The notes beneath the pieces are model-generated. The model worked only from the letters and a program-made list of their open reading frames with translations, was not told the DNA's origin and made no database searches. Shown here piece by piece: positions 19,245 to 28,660 of a stretch of DNA of 41,432 bases. Made by a program: the position numbers and the translations under genes. Positions within the stretch are counted from its first letter, which is position 1. Each line of letters starts with the position of its first letter. Origin of the DNA: Sporolactobacillus inulinus (GTDB lineage Bacteria; Bacillota; Bacilli; Bacillales; Sporolactobacillaceae); the NCBI RefSeq assembly GCF_006539285.1, contig NZ_BJMS01000013.1, forward strand, positions 1 through 41,432, written 5' to 3'.

Positions 19245-19526
19245 ATGAGAAAATGGAGCGCTCATTTAAAAAAGTGGTTTGCCGAAGTATCCGACATTCC
19301 TGAAGATGTGATGCTGGGTGTTCCCCGATTAACGCTAATCGGCCAGTTTCGACTCTCCATTGAAAACTATCAAAGCGTTCTCTCATTCTCAAAAACTGAG
19401 TTGAAACTTGCTTTGAATGAGGGTGAACTCCATATAACAGGGAATGATTTCGTTCTCGAAACGATTCTTGAGAAGGAAATTGTTCTCCAGGGGCGCGTAA
19501 CTGGTGTCCGATTTGAGAATGAATGA
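19245..19526 (+). CDS. yqfC: Sporulation protein YqfC
   Basis: 93 residues of the YqfC family, found in endospore formers and expressed in the mother cell. Conserved segments are PEDVMLGVPRLTLIGQFRLSIENY and the later FVLETILEKEIVLQGRVTGV. Start ATG 19245 follows GGTGGAGGGAG; the ORF extends upstream to another start inside the leader but that would overlap the binding site. No enzymatic motif. First gene of a pair with yqfD, 18 bases apart. Confidence 0.9.
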   Translation: MRKWSAHLKKWFAEVSDIPEDVMLGVPRLTLIGQFRLSIENYQSVLSFSKTELKLALNEGELHITGNDFVLETILEKEIVLQGRVTGVRFENE

Positions 19527-19544
19527 TGAAGGGGGGCTGTTTGG

Positions 19545-20759
19545 TTGAGGCATCTATTGTATCGCACAGAAGGCTATTTAAGAGCGGAGATCATTGGCGC
19601 TGAGCCAGAACGGTTCATTCGAATCGCCTTGCGTGAACAAATACGTATCTGGAATATTATGCGCACAAATGAGACAACCCTAACATGTTCCATTGCGCTC
19701 ACCGATTCGAATGCGTTAAGAATGATGCTGAAAGAGTCAAAATGTCGCATTCGTATTCTCGAGAAAAATGGGCTTCCCTTTTACTTGAGAAAATTAAAAT
19801 TGCGACTGGGAATTACGGCCGGACTGCTTTTTTTTATGCTGCTTCTCCTGATTCTTTCCAACATGGTCTGGTCGGTTCGAATTGATGGTGCCGATCCGAA
19901 ATTAACGGATCAAATTCGCAACATTCTAAGGCAGAATCATTTATACGAAGGCTCGCTTGATTTATTTGTTCCAGATACAAGCCAGCTTGAAAATGCGCTG
20001 TCAACAAAATTGACCAAGGTCACATGGATCGGCGTCTCAAGAAAGGGTACCACTTATCGGATTAATGTCGTTGAAAAAAAGTATCCAAACCCTAAAGAGG
20101 TGAGCGGACCGAGGAATTTAGTTGCGGCGAAGCAGGCGGTTGTCCAGCGTTTATACGTTGAAAACGGACAACCCTTAGTGGAGAGTGACCAGTTCGTCAA
20201 AGCCGGACAGGTATTGGTCAGCGGTAAAATAGGTAGCGACGAGTCATTCAAGTTTGTCTCATCAAGAGGCAAAGTGATTGGCGAGACTTGGTATCGCTCA
20301 GAAGCGCAAATCCCAATGACGAATCACTACACGTTTTATACGGGAAAGGACTATAATCGTTATCAGCTGAAACTATGGAACATGACTGTTTCATTATGGG
20401 GCTTTAAAAAGCAGCCGTTCAAAGCATACGATTTGGAAACGGTTCGCAAACCGATCCGTTTTTTGATTTGGCGTACACCATTTGTTTTGCTCAAACAACA
20501 ATACAGACAAACAAAACAAGTAACGCGACAATTGACCGTTGCGCAAGCGACCCGTGACGTCATCGAATCATTGGAGAAGAAATTGTTGGATCACTTACCT
20601 GAGGATGCCAAAATTCTTAATACTGATATTGATGATAAAAAAATTGTGAGGGGGCAATTGTACTTGCGCACGCATCAGGTTGTCCATGAGAATATTGCGG
20701 TCCCAAAAGCAATCAATGTCGAGAAGGAAAAAAAGAAAATGAAGAAAAAGCCGCAATAG
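19545..20759 (+). CDS. yqfD: Sporulation protein YqfD (stage IV)
   Basis: 404 residues with one transmembrane helix near residue 92 (LGITAGLLFFMLLLLILSNMVW) and an external domain with KVTWIGVSRKGTTYRINVVEKK, GPRNLVAAKQAVVQRLYVENGQPLV and GETWYRSEAQIPM, all matching B. subtilis YqfD. The family is required for efficient sporulation in the mother cell; its molecular role is not settled. TTG start at 19545 after AAGGGGGG. The C-terminus is Lys-rich. Confidence 0.92.
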   Translation: MRHLLYRTEGYLRAEIIGAEPERFIRIALREQIRIWNIMRTNETTLTCSIALTDSNALRMMLKESKCRIRILEKNGLPFYLRKLKLRLGITAGLLFFMLLLLILSNMVWSVRIDGADPKLTDQIRNILRQNHLYEGSLDLFVPDTSQLENALSTKLTKVTWIGVSRKGTTYRINVVEKKYPNPKEVSGPRNLVAAKQAVVQRLYVENGQPLVESDQFVKAGQVLVSGKIGSDESFKFVSSRGKVIGETWYRSEAQIPMTNHYTFYTGKDYNRYQLKLWNMTVSLWGFKKQPFKAYDLETVRKPIRFLIWRTPFVLLKQQYRQTKQVTRQLTVAQATRDVIESLEKKLLDHLPEDAKILNTDIDDKKIVRGQLYLRTHQVVHENIAVPKAINVEKEKKKMKKKPQ

Positions 20760-20869
20760 ATCTGCTGCATTTCGTTACAGACAGTGCACGTACTTCCATT
20801 TACAGACGCTCCATCATAGCGCTGAACTTGTGCTGCAGACGTTGTAAAAAGCAAGGAATAAAATCAAAA

Positions 20870-20900
20870 TTGGAATCTAAGCAACAACATATGGTAGAAT
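20870..20900 (+). promoter_or_regulatory. Possible promoter before phoH
   Basis: TTGGAA and TAGAAT separated by 19 bases, a long spacing, partly compensated by a TG extension (TGGTAGAAT). Weak prediction. Confidence 0.35.
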
Positions 20901-20940
20901 AATGGAAACGCAACCGATTTTCAAGGAGGACATATAGAGC

Positions 20941-21900
20941 TTGCCAGAACGCCATTTATATAAAATTACATTAGAATTTGAAAATGGAAACGAAGCGCTG
21001 ATGCTTTTCGGACCAGGTGATGCGCATCTGAAGATCATTGAGCAGTCGCTAGGTTTGTCCATTGTTACCCGGGGCGGCTCCGTTAGCGTCTCAACAGAAA
21101 ACGAGGAGGATGCGCGAAAAGTCGAGCAGGTCCTTAATGCACTCCTTCGTTTAATAAGAAAGGGTATCTCTATTTCCGAACGGGATGCTGTATATGCCTT
21201 GAAGATGGCGGACAATGGTCAGCTTGATGCCTTCAGCAACCTCTACGGCGATGAAATCGCGACAAACAGCAAAGGCAGGCCCATCCGTGTCAAGACTTTG
21301 GGCCAGAAACGTTACGTTCAAGCAATTCGCAAACATGATATGGTGTTTGCCATTGGTCCTGCTGGGACCGGCAAAACCTATCTCGCTGTCGTTATGGCCG
21401 TTACAGCGATGAAGGCAGGTCAGATTAAGCGGTTGATCTTAACGCGTCCAGCAGTCGAAGCGGGCGAAAGTCTTGGCTTTCTACCGGGCGATTTAAAGGA
21501 AAAAGTCGACCCCTATTTGCGTCCGCTTTATGATGCTTTGAACGACGTGCTTGGCGCGGAACATACGCTTCGTCTCATCGAGCGGGGAACGATTGAAATT
21601 GCTCCTCTTGCTTATATGCGGGGGCGGACCTTGGAGGATGCCTACGTGATCTTAGACGAAGCGCAGAATACAACGCAGGAACAAATGAAAATGTTCTTAA
21701 CTCGTTTGGGTTTTGGTTCAAAAATGATTATTACCGGTGATGTCACGCAGGTCGATCTTCCGAAGGGCAAAAAGTCCGGACTTAAAACAGCAAAGGAACT
21801 TCTGGAACATGTGGCCGGTATTTCCTTTGTTCATTTGGATCGAACCGATGTCGTGCGTCACCCGCTTGTTCAAAAGATTATCGAAGCCTATGGGGACTGA
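20941..21900 (+). CDS. phoH: PhoH-like ATPase
   Basis: 319-residue PhoH/YbeZ-type NTPase. An N-terminal KH-like/RNA-binding region precedes the P-loop AIGPAGTGKTYLA (about residue 140), with RPAVEAGESLGFLPGD, YMRGRTLEDAYVILDEAQNTT (Walker B with DEAQ) and TRLGFGSKMIITGD. It works with YbeY, whose gene lies two downstream, and is thought to act in RNA metabolism. TTG start at 20941, 11 bases after AAGGAGG; no better start is seen. Confidence 0.93.
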   Translation: MPERHLYKITLEFENGNEALMLFGPGDAHLKIIEQSLGLSIVTRGGSVSVSTENEEDARKVEQVLNALLRLIRKGISISERDAVYALKMADNGQLDAFSNLYGDEIATNSKGRPIRVKTLGQKRYVQAIRKHDMVFAIGPAGTGKTYLAVVMAVTAMKAGQIKRLILTRPAVEAGESLGFLPGDLKEKVDPYLRPLYDALNDVLGAEHTLRLIERGTIEIAPLAYMRGRTLEDAYVILDEAQNTTQEQMKMFLTRLGFGSKMIITGDVTQVDLPKGKKSGLKTAKELLEHVAGISFVHLDRTDVVRHPLVQKIIEAYGD

Positions 21901-21985
21901 TCAGTTTTACTCTTTTTAGAGAGATCAGCTAGGCTTTTCGGTTAGGAACAAACCCGAAATGGAGACAAGCTGCGGGGGCATATTC

Positions 21986-24136
21986 ATGACACTATCCATT
22001 CCACTTAAACAAAAGATAAAGAAATTCGCATTGACCTATTTAACGGACTGGGGCATTGTCCTGATTGTCGGTCTTATTTTGTACGGACTGATGATTGGCA
22101 GTGTTCTGCCCAAAAATACAAATGTGAAGCTTCATGAAATCGCTACGGTTGATTTACAATCGCCGATTGACACAGTCGATACCGAAGCGACTTCGGCCAA
22201 GAAGCAGGAAGCAATCGGCTCAACGCCTTCTGCCTACGCTTATAATAAGAATCTTGGCATGATTCAGGTTGAAAAGGTCGGCGATCTCTTTGATACCATA
22301 TCCGCTGTGAAAAAAGAAAATAAGATTAGTTCCGATTCTGCGCAGCAGGATATAGATGCAGCCATTGCAAGTGTCAAGAGCCGCTTGGCGGACTCTTCCG
22401 ACGCGCATCTTTCCAATACAACGCTTATTTCATTGATCACCGCTTCCGGTAATGATTTGCAAATAGCTGAGGATATTGCAAGCACAAGCATCTATGAGGC
22501 GATGAATGACAAAGTCGGCTGGAATGATTTGGAGCGTGTCCAGAATAAAGCGGCTGCCTCGCTTCCATCTTCTGTGCTTAATGATGAGACCAGACGTGCG
22601 CTAAATGAAATTTTGGATGCTTATATTACGGCTAATTATTCGTTTGACGCGAATGCAACCAAGCAAAATAAACAAGAAGCAGCACGCAATGTCGATAATG
22701 TTGTGATTCATCAAGGAGAAGTTCTTGTAAAAAAAGGGGAACTGGTCACCAATGATATGATTCGACAGTTAAAATTAGTCGGATTAATTGACGACCACTT
22801 TAATATTATTCCTTTTGTCGGTCTGCTTTTGTTTACCGGATTCATTACGTTTGCGTTTTGGTTTGAATACAAGCGTTTTAAAGAGAAACATCCGACTTAT
22901 TCCATTAAGTTCATTTATATTTATGCCATAATTTTCGCAGGCGCGGCAGCTATTTTGAAGTTATGCAGCTATCTTCGATTGACTGAGCTTTCAGGCATTG
23001 GTTTTCTGATTCCACTGGCGATGGCCTCACTGATCATTCGCATTTTGCTTAGCGAAAGGATCGCGATTGTATCCGGTATCCTGCTCGCTATTGTTGGCAG
23101 CGTCATTTTCGGGATCAGTACAAAAGCAGCTATTTTTGATGCGCCAATGGGGATCTATTTGTTTTTCTCTTCGCTTACCGGGGCTTTAGTACTCAAAAAA
23201 CGACAGGCACGTCCGAAAATGATTCGAAACGGTGGGCTGATTGCCCTAGTAAACGTGCTCGTTGTCTTGGCGCTGCTGATGTTTCAAAATACACCGTTTA
23301 CTCCGGTCGGTACCGGACTCAGTCTCGGTTTCGCCGCATTGTCGGGGTTTCTTTCCGTTATATTAACCAATGGCCTGATGCCACTGTTTGAAACAGGTTT
23401 CGCCATTTTATCACCAATCAGGCTGATTGAACTATCGAATCCGAATCATCCGCTGTTACGGAAAATTCTGATTGAAGCTCCAGGAACCTACCACCATAGT
23501 GTCATGGTGGCTAATCTTGCGGAACGCGCCTGTGAGGTCATCGGTGCAAACGGATTGCTTGCTCGAGTGGCTGCTTACTATCATGATGTGGGGAAGACGA
23601 AGCGTCCGAAGTTTTTTGTAGAGAATCAATTGAACGGTGTAAACCCTCATGATAAAATCTCCCCCCAGCTAAGCCGAACGATTATTGTCTCACACCCGTA
23701 TGACGGAGCCGACATTCTTCGCCACTATCGGATGCCGAAAGAAATTATTGATATTGCAGAGCAGCATCATGGAACCACGCTGCTTAAATATTTTTACGTG
23801 AAAGCTCAGGAGCTTAGCGAAACGCCGATTGACGAAAGTGAATTCCGTTATCCGGGACCCAAAGTACAAACCAAAGAAGCGGCGGTTGTGGAACTGGCTG
23901 ACAGTATCGAAGCTGCGGTTCGCGCCATGAAAAAACCGAATCCTGTGAAAGTGAATAACCTCGTCAAGAGTATTTTTAACGCGCGCTTGAGCGATGGTCA
24001 GTTTGATGAATGCTCGATCACACTGAAAGAATTAAAAAGTGTGGAGAAATCGATTGATGAAACGCTTCGCGGCGTTTATCATTCACGTATTGAATATCCA
24101 AAAGACCTCAAAATGAAAAAGGTGAATCCTAAATGA
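21986..24136 (+). CDS. pgpH: Cyclic di-AMP phosphodiesterase PgpH
   Basis: 716-residue membrane protein of the 7TMR-HD family (YqfF). Order: an N-terminal membrane helix (about residues 25-45), a roughly 230-residue extracytoplasmic 7TM-HDED domain, seven membrane helices, and a cytoplasmic HD domain with the metal-binding HHS..AE and YYHDVGKTKRP (about residue 532), SHPYDGADILRHY and AEQHHGTTLLKYFY. It hydrolyses c-di-AMP to pApA and so affects potassium and turgor control. Start ATG 21986 follows GCGGGGGC; the ATG at 21959 has no clear binding site. Its stop overlaps the ybeY start (ATGA). Confidence 0.93.
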   Translation: MTLSIPLKQKIKKFALTYLTDWGIVLIVGLILYGLMIGSVLPKNTNVKLHEIATVDLQSPIDTVDTEATSAKKQEAIGSTPSAYAYNKNLGMIQVEKVGDLFDTISAVKKENKISSDSAQQDIDAAIASVKSRLADSSDAHLSNTTLISLITASGNDLQIAEDIASTSIYEAMNDKVGWNDLERVQNKAAASLPSSVLNDETRRALNEILDAYITANYSFDANATKQNKQEAARNVDNVVIHQGEVLVKKGELVTNDMIRQLKLVGLIDDHFNIIPFVGLLLFTGFITFAFWFEYKRFKEKHPTYSIKFIYIYAIIFAGAAAILKLCSYLRLTELSGIGFLIPLAMASLIIRILLSERIAIVSGILLAIVGSVIFGISTKAAIFDAPMGIYLFFSSLTGALVLKKRQARPKMIRNGGLIALVNVLVVLALLMFQNTPFTPVGTGLSLGFAALSGFLSVILTNGLMPLFETGFAILSPIRLIELSNPNHPLLRKILIEAPGTYHHSVMVANLAERACEVIGANGLLARVAAYYHDVGKTKRPKFFVENQLNGVNPHDKISPQLSRTIIVSHPYDGADILRHYRMPKEIIDIAEQHHGTTLLKYFYVKAQELSETPIDESEFRYPGPKVQTKEAAVVELADSIEAAVRAMKKPNPVKVNNLVKSIFNARLSDGQFDECSITLKELKSVEKSIDETLRGVYHSRIEYPKDLKMKKVNPK

Positions 24137-24612
24137 CAATGACAATTGATATGCATGACGAAACTGGCGAGATTAACGAGTCGATTCAGAAAAGCGTCAT
24201 CAAATTGGTTGACTTTGCAGCAGATCAATCGTTGCATCTGGAAGGAGAAATTGAATGTTCCATCACTTTTGTGGATAATGAGCGGATTCAAGTGATTAAC
24301 CGTGACTACCGCGGAATTGATCGACCAACCGACGTCATCTCCTTTGCGCTTGAAGAAATGGAGGAAGGCGAAGTACCAATTCTTCCTGAAGCAGGGGAAC
24401 CGCGCGTGCTTGGAGATATTATTATCTCTGTTGAACGTACGCATGAGCAGGCTGCCGAATACAACCACTCATTTGAACGTGAGCTCGGCTTTTTGGTGAT
24501 TCATGGTTTGCTGCATCTGCTTGGCTATGATCACCAGACTAAGGAACAAGAGCAAGAAATGTTCGGTCTTCAGGAAAAGATTCTTTCCTCGTTCGGGCTT
24601 AGCAGGGATTAA
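24133..24612 (+). CDS. ybeY: Endoribonuclease YbeY
   Basis: 159-residue metal-dependent RNase needed for 16S rRNA 3'-end maturation and 70S quality control. The zinc motif HGLLHLLGYDH (H3xH5xYxH pattern) lies near residue 126, preceded by RPTDVISFALEE and LGDIIIS. ATG overlaps the pgpH stop, indicating coupling; a second in-frame ATG six bases later is possible. Neighbour of phoH, as in most bacteria. Confidence 0.95.
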   Translation: MTMTIDMHDETGEINESIQKSVIKLVDFAADQSLHLEGEIECSITFVDNERIQVINRDYRGIDRPTDVISFALEEMEEGEVPILPEAGEPRVLGDIIISVERTHEQAAEYNHSFERELGFLVIHGLLHLLGYDHQTKEQEQEMFGLQEKILSSFGLSRD

Positions 24613-24615
24613 GCG

Positions 24616-24990
24616 ATGAATGGCCGTCATTTAAGGGTACATAAGCGTCTTGTTCAAAGTTTCAAGGATGCAAACAGCGGTCTTCTGCTTGCACTGGCGC
24701 AGGAGCGGAACATTAAACTTCAACTGAGTGCAGCAGTACTCGTCCTCTGTTTTTCATGGTCTATTCACGTTTCGCTCACCTATCTTGTTGTTATTTTCGT
24801 GTTAATTGGCGGCGTGATTAGTCTTGAGTTAATCAATACAGCCATTGAACGGCTGGTCGACTTAGTAACCAAAGAAAACCATCCGATGGCTAAAGCAGCA
24901 AAAGATACTGCAGCGGCTGCCGTTTGGTGGTTCTCGGTAATGGCTGCCGTTATTTTTATTGTCATTGTATTTGCAACACTGTTTCATTGA
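24616..24990 (+). CDS. dgkA: Undecaprenol kinase (DgkA family)
   Basis: 124-residue membrane kinase with three transmembrane helices. In Gram-positive bacteria this family phosphorylates undecaprenol rather than diacylglycerol, recycling the lipid carrier for wall synthesis. Signature residues are in SLELINTAIERLVDLVT and the following KAAKDTAAAAVW (metal and nucleotide site). Three bases after ybeY, so cotranscribed. Confidence 0.93.
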   Translation: MNGRHLRVHKRLVQSFKDANSGLLLALAQERNIKLQLSAAVLVLCFSWSIHVSLTYLVVIFVLIGGVISLELINTAIERLVDLVTKENHPMAKAAKDTAAAAVWWFSVMAAVIFIVIVFATLFH

Positions 24991-25400
<410 letters not shown>

Positions 25401-25401
<1 letters not shown>

Positions 25402-26306
25402 TGACAAAATCATTTAAATCGGGCTTTGCTGCTATTGTTGGCCGACCAAATGTGGGAAAATCAACGTTGCTTAACCGAGTACTCGGTCAAAAAATTGCCA
25501 TCATGAGCGACAAGGCACAGACGACACGCAATAAAATCCATGGAATTTATACCACTGATTCAGAACAAGTGGTTTTTATCGATACACCGGGGATACATAA
25601 GCCGAAGCATAAGCTGGGTCAAGTGATGACTTCGCTCGCCTTAGCGACACTCAACGAAGTTGATCTTGTTCTTTTTCTGATTGATGCCGAGCAAGGCTAC
25701 GGACGCGGCGATCAATTTATCATCGACTTTTTGAAAAAGACGACCGTACCTGTTTTTCTAATCGTGAATAAGATCGATAAAGTTCATCCTGATGCTTTGC
25801 TGCCGTTGATTGACCGTTATCGCAGTCTCTATTCCTTTAAAGAGATCATTCCGATTTCAGCGCTCCAAGGACAGAATGTAACGACACTCATGGACCAGAT
25901 TGGCCAGGTACTTCCTGAAGGACCGAAATATTATCCGGAAGACCAAATTACCGATCATCCGGAACGCTTTGTTGTGGCGGAACTCATCCGAGAGAAAATA
26001 TTGCATCTGACTCGTGATGAAGTTCCTCATGCGATTGCTGTAATAATTGACAAAATGAAAGAAGATGATGAGCGGCAGTTGACCGAAATTCAAGCAACCA
26101 TTATGGTTGAACGCAGCTCACAAAAGGGCATTATTATCGGTAGATCAGGAAGCATGCTGAAGAAAATCGGAACACTTGCCCGAAAGGAAATTGAGGCCTT
26201 GATTGGCTCGCGCGTGTTTCTTGAACTTTGGGTTAAGGTCGACAAGAACTGGCGCGATAAAGAAGAAGAACTAAAGAATTTTGGTTATACCATTCAGGAC
26301 GATTAA
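25401..26306 (+). CDS. era: GTPase Era
   Basis: 301-residue essential GTPase for 16S rRNA processing and 30S assembly. [12 protein letters not shown] (G1), [12 protein letters not shown] (G2 region), DTPGIHKP (G3), NKIDKV (G4) and ISALQG (G5), then a KH domain with [24 protein letters not shown] that binds the 3' end of 16S rRNA. GGAGGA before the ATG lies within the end of cdd. Near ybeY, with which it acts in rRNA maturation. Confidence 0.98.
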
Positions 26307-26413
26307 ATCTTATGCCTACCTGAGAGAACAAATTGACAATCATTTCTTCACATGTTTCTTCATTTTTCGCAGACTCTATAGACGAGGAGAATGAATGGGA
26401 AGGATGAAAAAAT

Positions 26414-26557
26414 ATGTTGGATCTCACTTGGAAGCTCTTTATGTTAACGGGCAAAATTGGCCCCTACCTTTTGCTGAAAGAAATTGAAGAAAAAGAAGAG
26501 GAACAAATTCAGCAGAACAGCGAGATGATTGAACTAAAAGAACACACCGGTGCGTAA
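26414..26557 (+). CDS. yqzL: YqzL family small protein
   Basis: 47 codons, MLDLTWKLFMLTGKIGPYLL followed by an acidic, Glu-rich tail. The start resembles the YqzL family (MLDFTWKVFSxTGxxxxYLL, recalled), a tiny protein of unknown function always between era and recO in Bacilli. ATG at 26414 after GGAAGGATG; an ATG at 26404 is in another frame and short. Confidence 0.85.
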   Translation: MLDLTWKLFMLTGKIGPYLLLKEIEEKEEEQIQQNSEMIELKEHTGA

Positions 26558-26588
26558 TCGGCAGTGATTCGAAAGGCGGGTGATCGTG

Positions 26589-27344
26589 ATGATGGTGAAA
26601 GCAGAAGGCATTATCATTCGGACAACCGACTATGGAGAAACAAATAAAATCGTGACTTTGTATACTAAAGAATTTGGCAAAATCGGGCTAATGGCGAGAG
26701 GAGCCAAAAAACCAAAAAGCGAACTATCCGCGATCAGCCATGTATTGTTTTACGGCCTCTGTCTGTTTCGTAAAGGCAGAGGCCTTGGTGTGTTGTACCA
26801 GGCCGAAAGCTTGAATCCGTTCCGAAGTATCCTTGAAAACATTGAAATTACTGGATACGCTGCTTTAATTGTTGAACTTACCGATCGATTGACGGAAGAC
26901 GGTCTTCCGTCTCAGGCGATTTACCATTTGCTTAAAGATACACTGCTGCTCATGGAAAAGGGAAAGGATCCTGCGGTAATGTCAGCTATTTTTGCAATGA
27001 AAATGCTGCCACAAGCAGGTATCGATCCAGAATTAACACATTGTGTTCGTTGCGGCAAACAGAAAGGCCGTTACCGCTTTTCGATTGTCGAAGGCGGTTA
27101 TTTGTGCGACGAATGCGCGCCGACTGATCGATATGCGATTGAAATGAGCGGCGCGGTGCAGAAGCTGTTGCCCATTATGCGGCTTGTTCCGCTCGAGCGG
27201 CTGGGAAAAGTATCTTTAAAAGCAAAAACTATTGGAATGATTGAAACAATAATATATGCTTATTATGAGCAGAATGCGGGCATCAAACTGCGTTCAAGAA
27301 AATTTATCGAGCAATTGTCCAAATTCCGAACACGCGATCCGTGA
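26589..27344 (+). CDS. recO: DNA repair protein RecO
   Basis: 251-residue recombination mediator that helps load RecA on SSB-coated single strands with RecR. N-terminal OB fold (VKAEGIIIRTTDYGETNKIVTLYT, GKIGLMARGAKKPKS) and a helical region with a zinc finger of four Cys (CVRCGKQKGRY and YLCDECAP). Start ATG 26589, about 12 bases after AAGG; an ATG at 26592 is equally possible, and a GTG at 26580 overlaps the binding site. In B. subtilis glyQS follow; here ccpN does. Confidence 0.93.
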   Translation: MMVKAEGIIIRTTDYGETNKIVTLYTKEFGKIGLMARGAKKPKSELSAISHVLFYGLCLFRKGRGLGVLYQAESLNPFRSILENIEITGYAALIVELTDRLTEDGLPSQAIYHLLKDTLLLMEKGKDPAVMSAIFAMKMLPQAGIDPELTHCVRCGKQKGRYRFSIVEGGYLCDECAPTDRYAIEMSGAVQKLLPIMRLVPLERLGKVSLKAKTIGMIETIIYAYYEQNAGIKLRSRKFIEQLSKFRTRDP

Positions 27345-27392
27345 GTCGTAATTCGGACAATGGTTCGAAGAGTTTTAATGGGGGGAACCGAT

Positions 27393-28016
27393 TTGGAGCT
27401 GAATGATCGCCAGCATAAAATTATTGAAATCGTTAGAGAACAAGCGCCAATTACCGGAGAACAAATCGCTGAGCACTTAAATGTAACCCGTGCGACACTG
27501 CGGCCGGATCTATCCATTTTGACCATGTCCGGTTTTCTGGAAGCACGTCCAAGAGTGGGTTACTTCTACACAGGACAAACCTCGGAAACGCTTCTGTATG
27601 AAGAAATCAGAAAATTGACCGTGGGCGACTTTCAATCATTGCCTATTGTGATCTCAGAGGCAGCTTCCGCTTATCAAGCGGTCTGCGAAATGTTTGTTGA
27701 AGATGTCGGCTCATTATTTGTTATTGATGAAGAGGGGTTGCTTACCGGGGTTTTATCGCGTAAAGATCTGTTACGTACTGCAATCGGATCACAGGATATG
27801 AATCAGGTACCGGTCAGTGTAATTATGTCGCGCATGCCTAATATCGCTTATTGCAGACAAAATGATACCGTTGTTGATGTTGCAGATTTGTTGATCACTA
27901 AGGAAGTCGATTCGGTTCCGGTCGTTCATACAAAAGGGAATGGTTTTGAAGTCGTTGGGCGAATGACGAAGACAAACATAACGAAAGCATTCGTTTCCCT
28001 CGGCAAACGAAAATAA
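27393..28016 (+). CDS. ccpN: Transcriptional repressor CcpN (helix-turn-helix plus CBS)
   Basis: 207 residues. N-terminal helix-turn-helix (LNDRQHKIIEIVREQAPITGEQIAEHLNVTRATLRPDLSILTMSGFLEARPRVGY, shown here as a block of the family's most conserved residues in pieces: ITGEQIAEHL, TRATLRPDLSIL, GFLEARPRVGYFYTG) and two CBS domains (VGSLFVIDEEGLLTGVLSRKDLL; VDSVPVVHTK). CcpN represses gluconeogenic genes (gapB, pckA) on glycolytic carbon and binds ATP/ADP. I chose TTG 27393 with GGGGGG 7 bases upstream; ATG 27378 or 27360 would add 5 or 11 residues. ppsR (yqfL), normally downstream, is missing. Confidence 0.9.
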   Translation: MELNDRQHKIIEIVREQAPITGEQIAEHLNVTRATLRPDLSILTMSGFLEARPRVGYFYTGQTSETLLYEEIRKLTVGDFQSLPIVISEAASAYQAVCEMFVEDVGSLFVIDEEGLLTGVLSRKDLLRTAIGSQDMNQVPVSVIMSRMPNIAYCRQNDTVVDVADLLITKEVDSVPVVHTKGNGFEVVGRMTKTNITKAFVSLGKRK

Positions 28017-28161
28017 TCAACCATTATGGGCAAACAAAATCATTAATACTGTCTTAATTTGCAAAATTAGTTTATAATAAATATTTGTGTTCACTGCATC
28101 ATTCGACAAAAAATGACAATATTAAAAAAATAAAAACATAAACTTACATGCAGGATTTTTT

Positions 28162-28638
28162 ATGGGGAGTAGAGAACCCTTAACTATGAAGAGAAAAAAT
28201 ACCTTATTTGTCGATGCAGATGCTTGCCCTGTGAAAGAGGAGACCCTGGTTATTGCGCGCTCTTATGATTTTGAACCGGTTTTCGTCGCCTCCTATGCCA
28301 GCTATTCAGCGGATCGTGAAGGAAAATGGGTTTTTGTCGACCAGCAAAAAGAAGCGGCAGATCTGTACATTGTGAATCACACGCATCCCTGCGACATTGT
28401 CGTCACTCAAGATATTGGACTAGCAGGGCTACTCACAAATCGTCACGTTTACGTCTTGACGATTCGCGGTCAGATTGTCAGTGAACAGAATGTCGACGTG
28501 TTGCTTAGTCGTCGTTATCAGACCTATCGTGCCTTAAATGCCGGCGAACGCATCAAAGGCCCAAAGCCGTTTACCCGTCAGGATCGGAAAAACTTTTCTG
28601 ATGCTTTGATAAATTTGTTATGCCAGTTCGATCATTAG
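28162..28638 (+). CDS. yqxD: YaiI/YqxD family protein (UPF0178)
   Basis: 158-residue protein of the UPF0178/DUF188 family. LFVDADACPVKEE at the N-terminus, EAADLYIVNHTHPCDIVVTQDIGLAGLL, and KGPKPFTRQDRKNF near the end. The fold is PIN/NYN-like with conserved Asp residues, so a nuclease role is possible but unproven. First gene of the sigA operon as in B. subtilis. Start uncertain: ATG 28162 has AGGA 6 bases upstream; ATG 28186 would give an N-terminus closer to homologues. The gap upstream is AT-rich with a lone TATAAT at 28073. Confidence 0.9.
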   Translation: MGSREPLTMKRKNTLFVDADACPVKEETLVIARSYDFEPVFVASYASYSADREGKWVFVDQQKEAADLYIVNHTHPCDIVVTQDIGLAGLLTNRHVYVLTIRGQIVSEQNVDVLLSRRYQTYRALNAGERIKGPKPFTRQDRKNFSDALINLLCQFDH

Positions 28639-28660
28639 GATATAAATAAGAAGAATACTG

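Noticed and set aside
28073-28078. TATAAT upstream of yqxD as promoter of the yqxD-dnaG-sigA operon.
   Set aside because: No acceptable -35 at 16-18 bases; in an AT-rich gap a lone TATAAT is weak evidence, though some promoter must be near.
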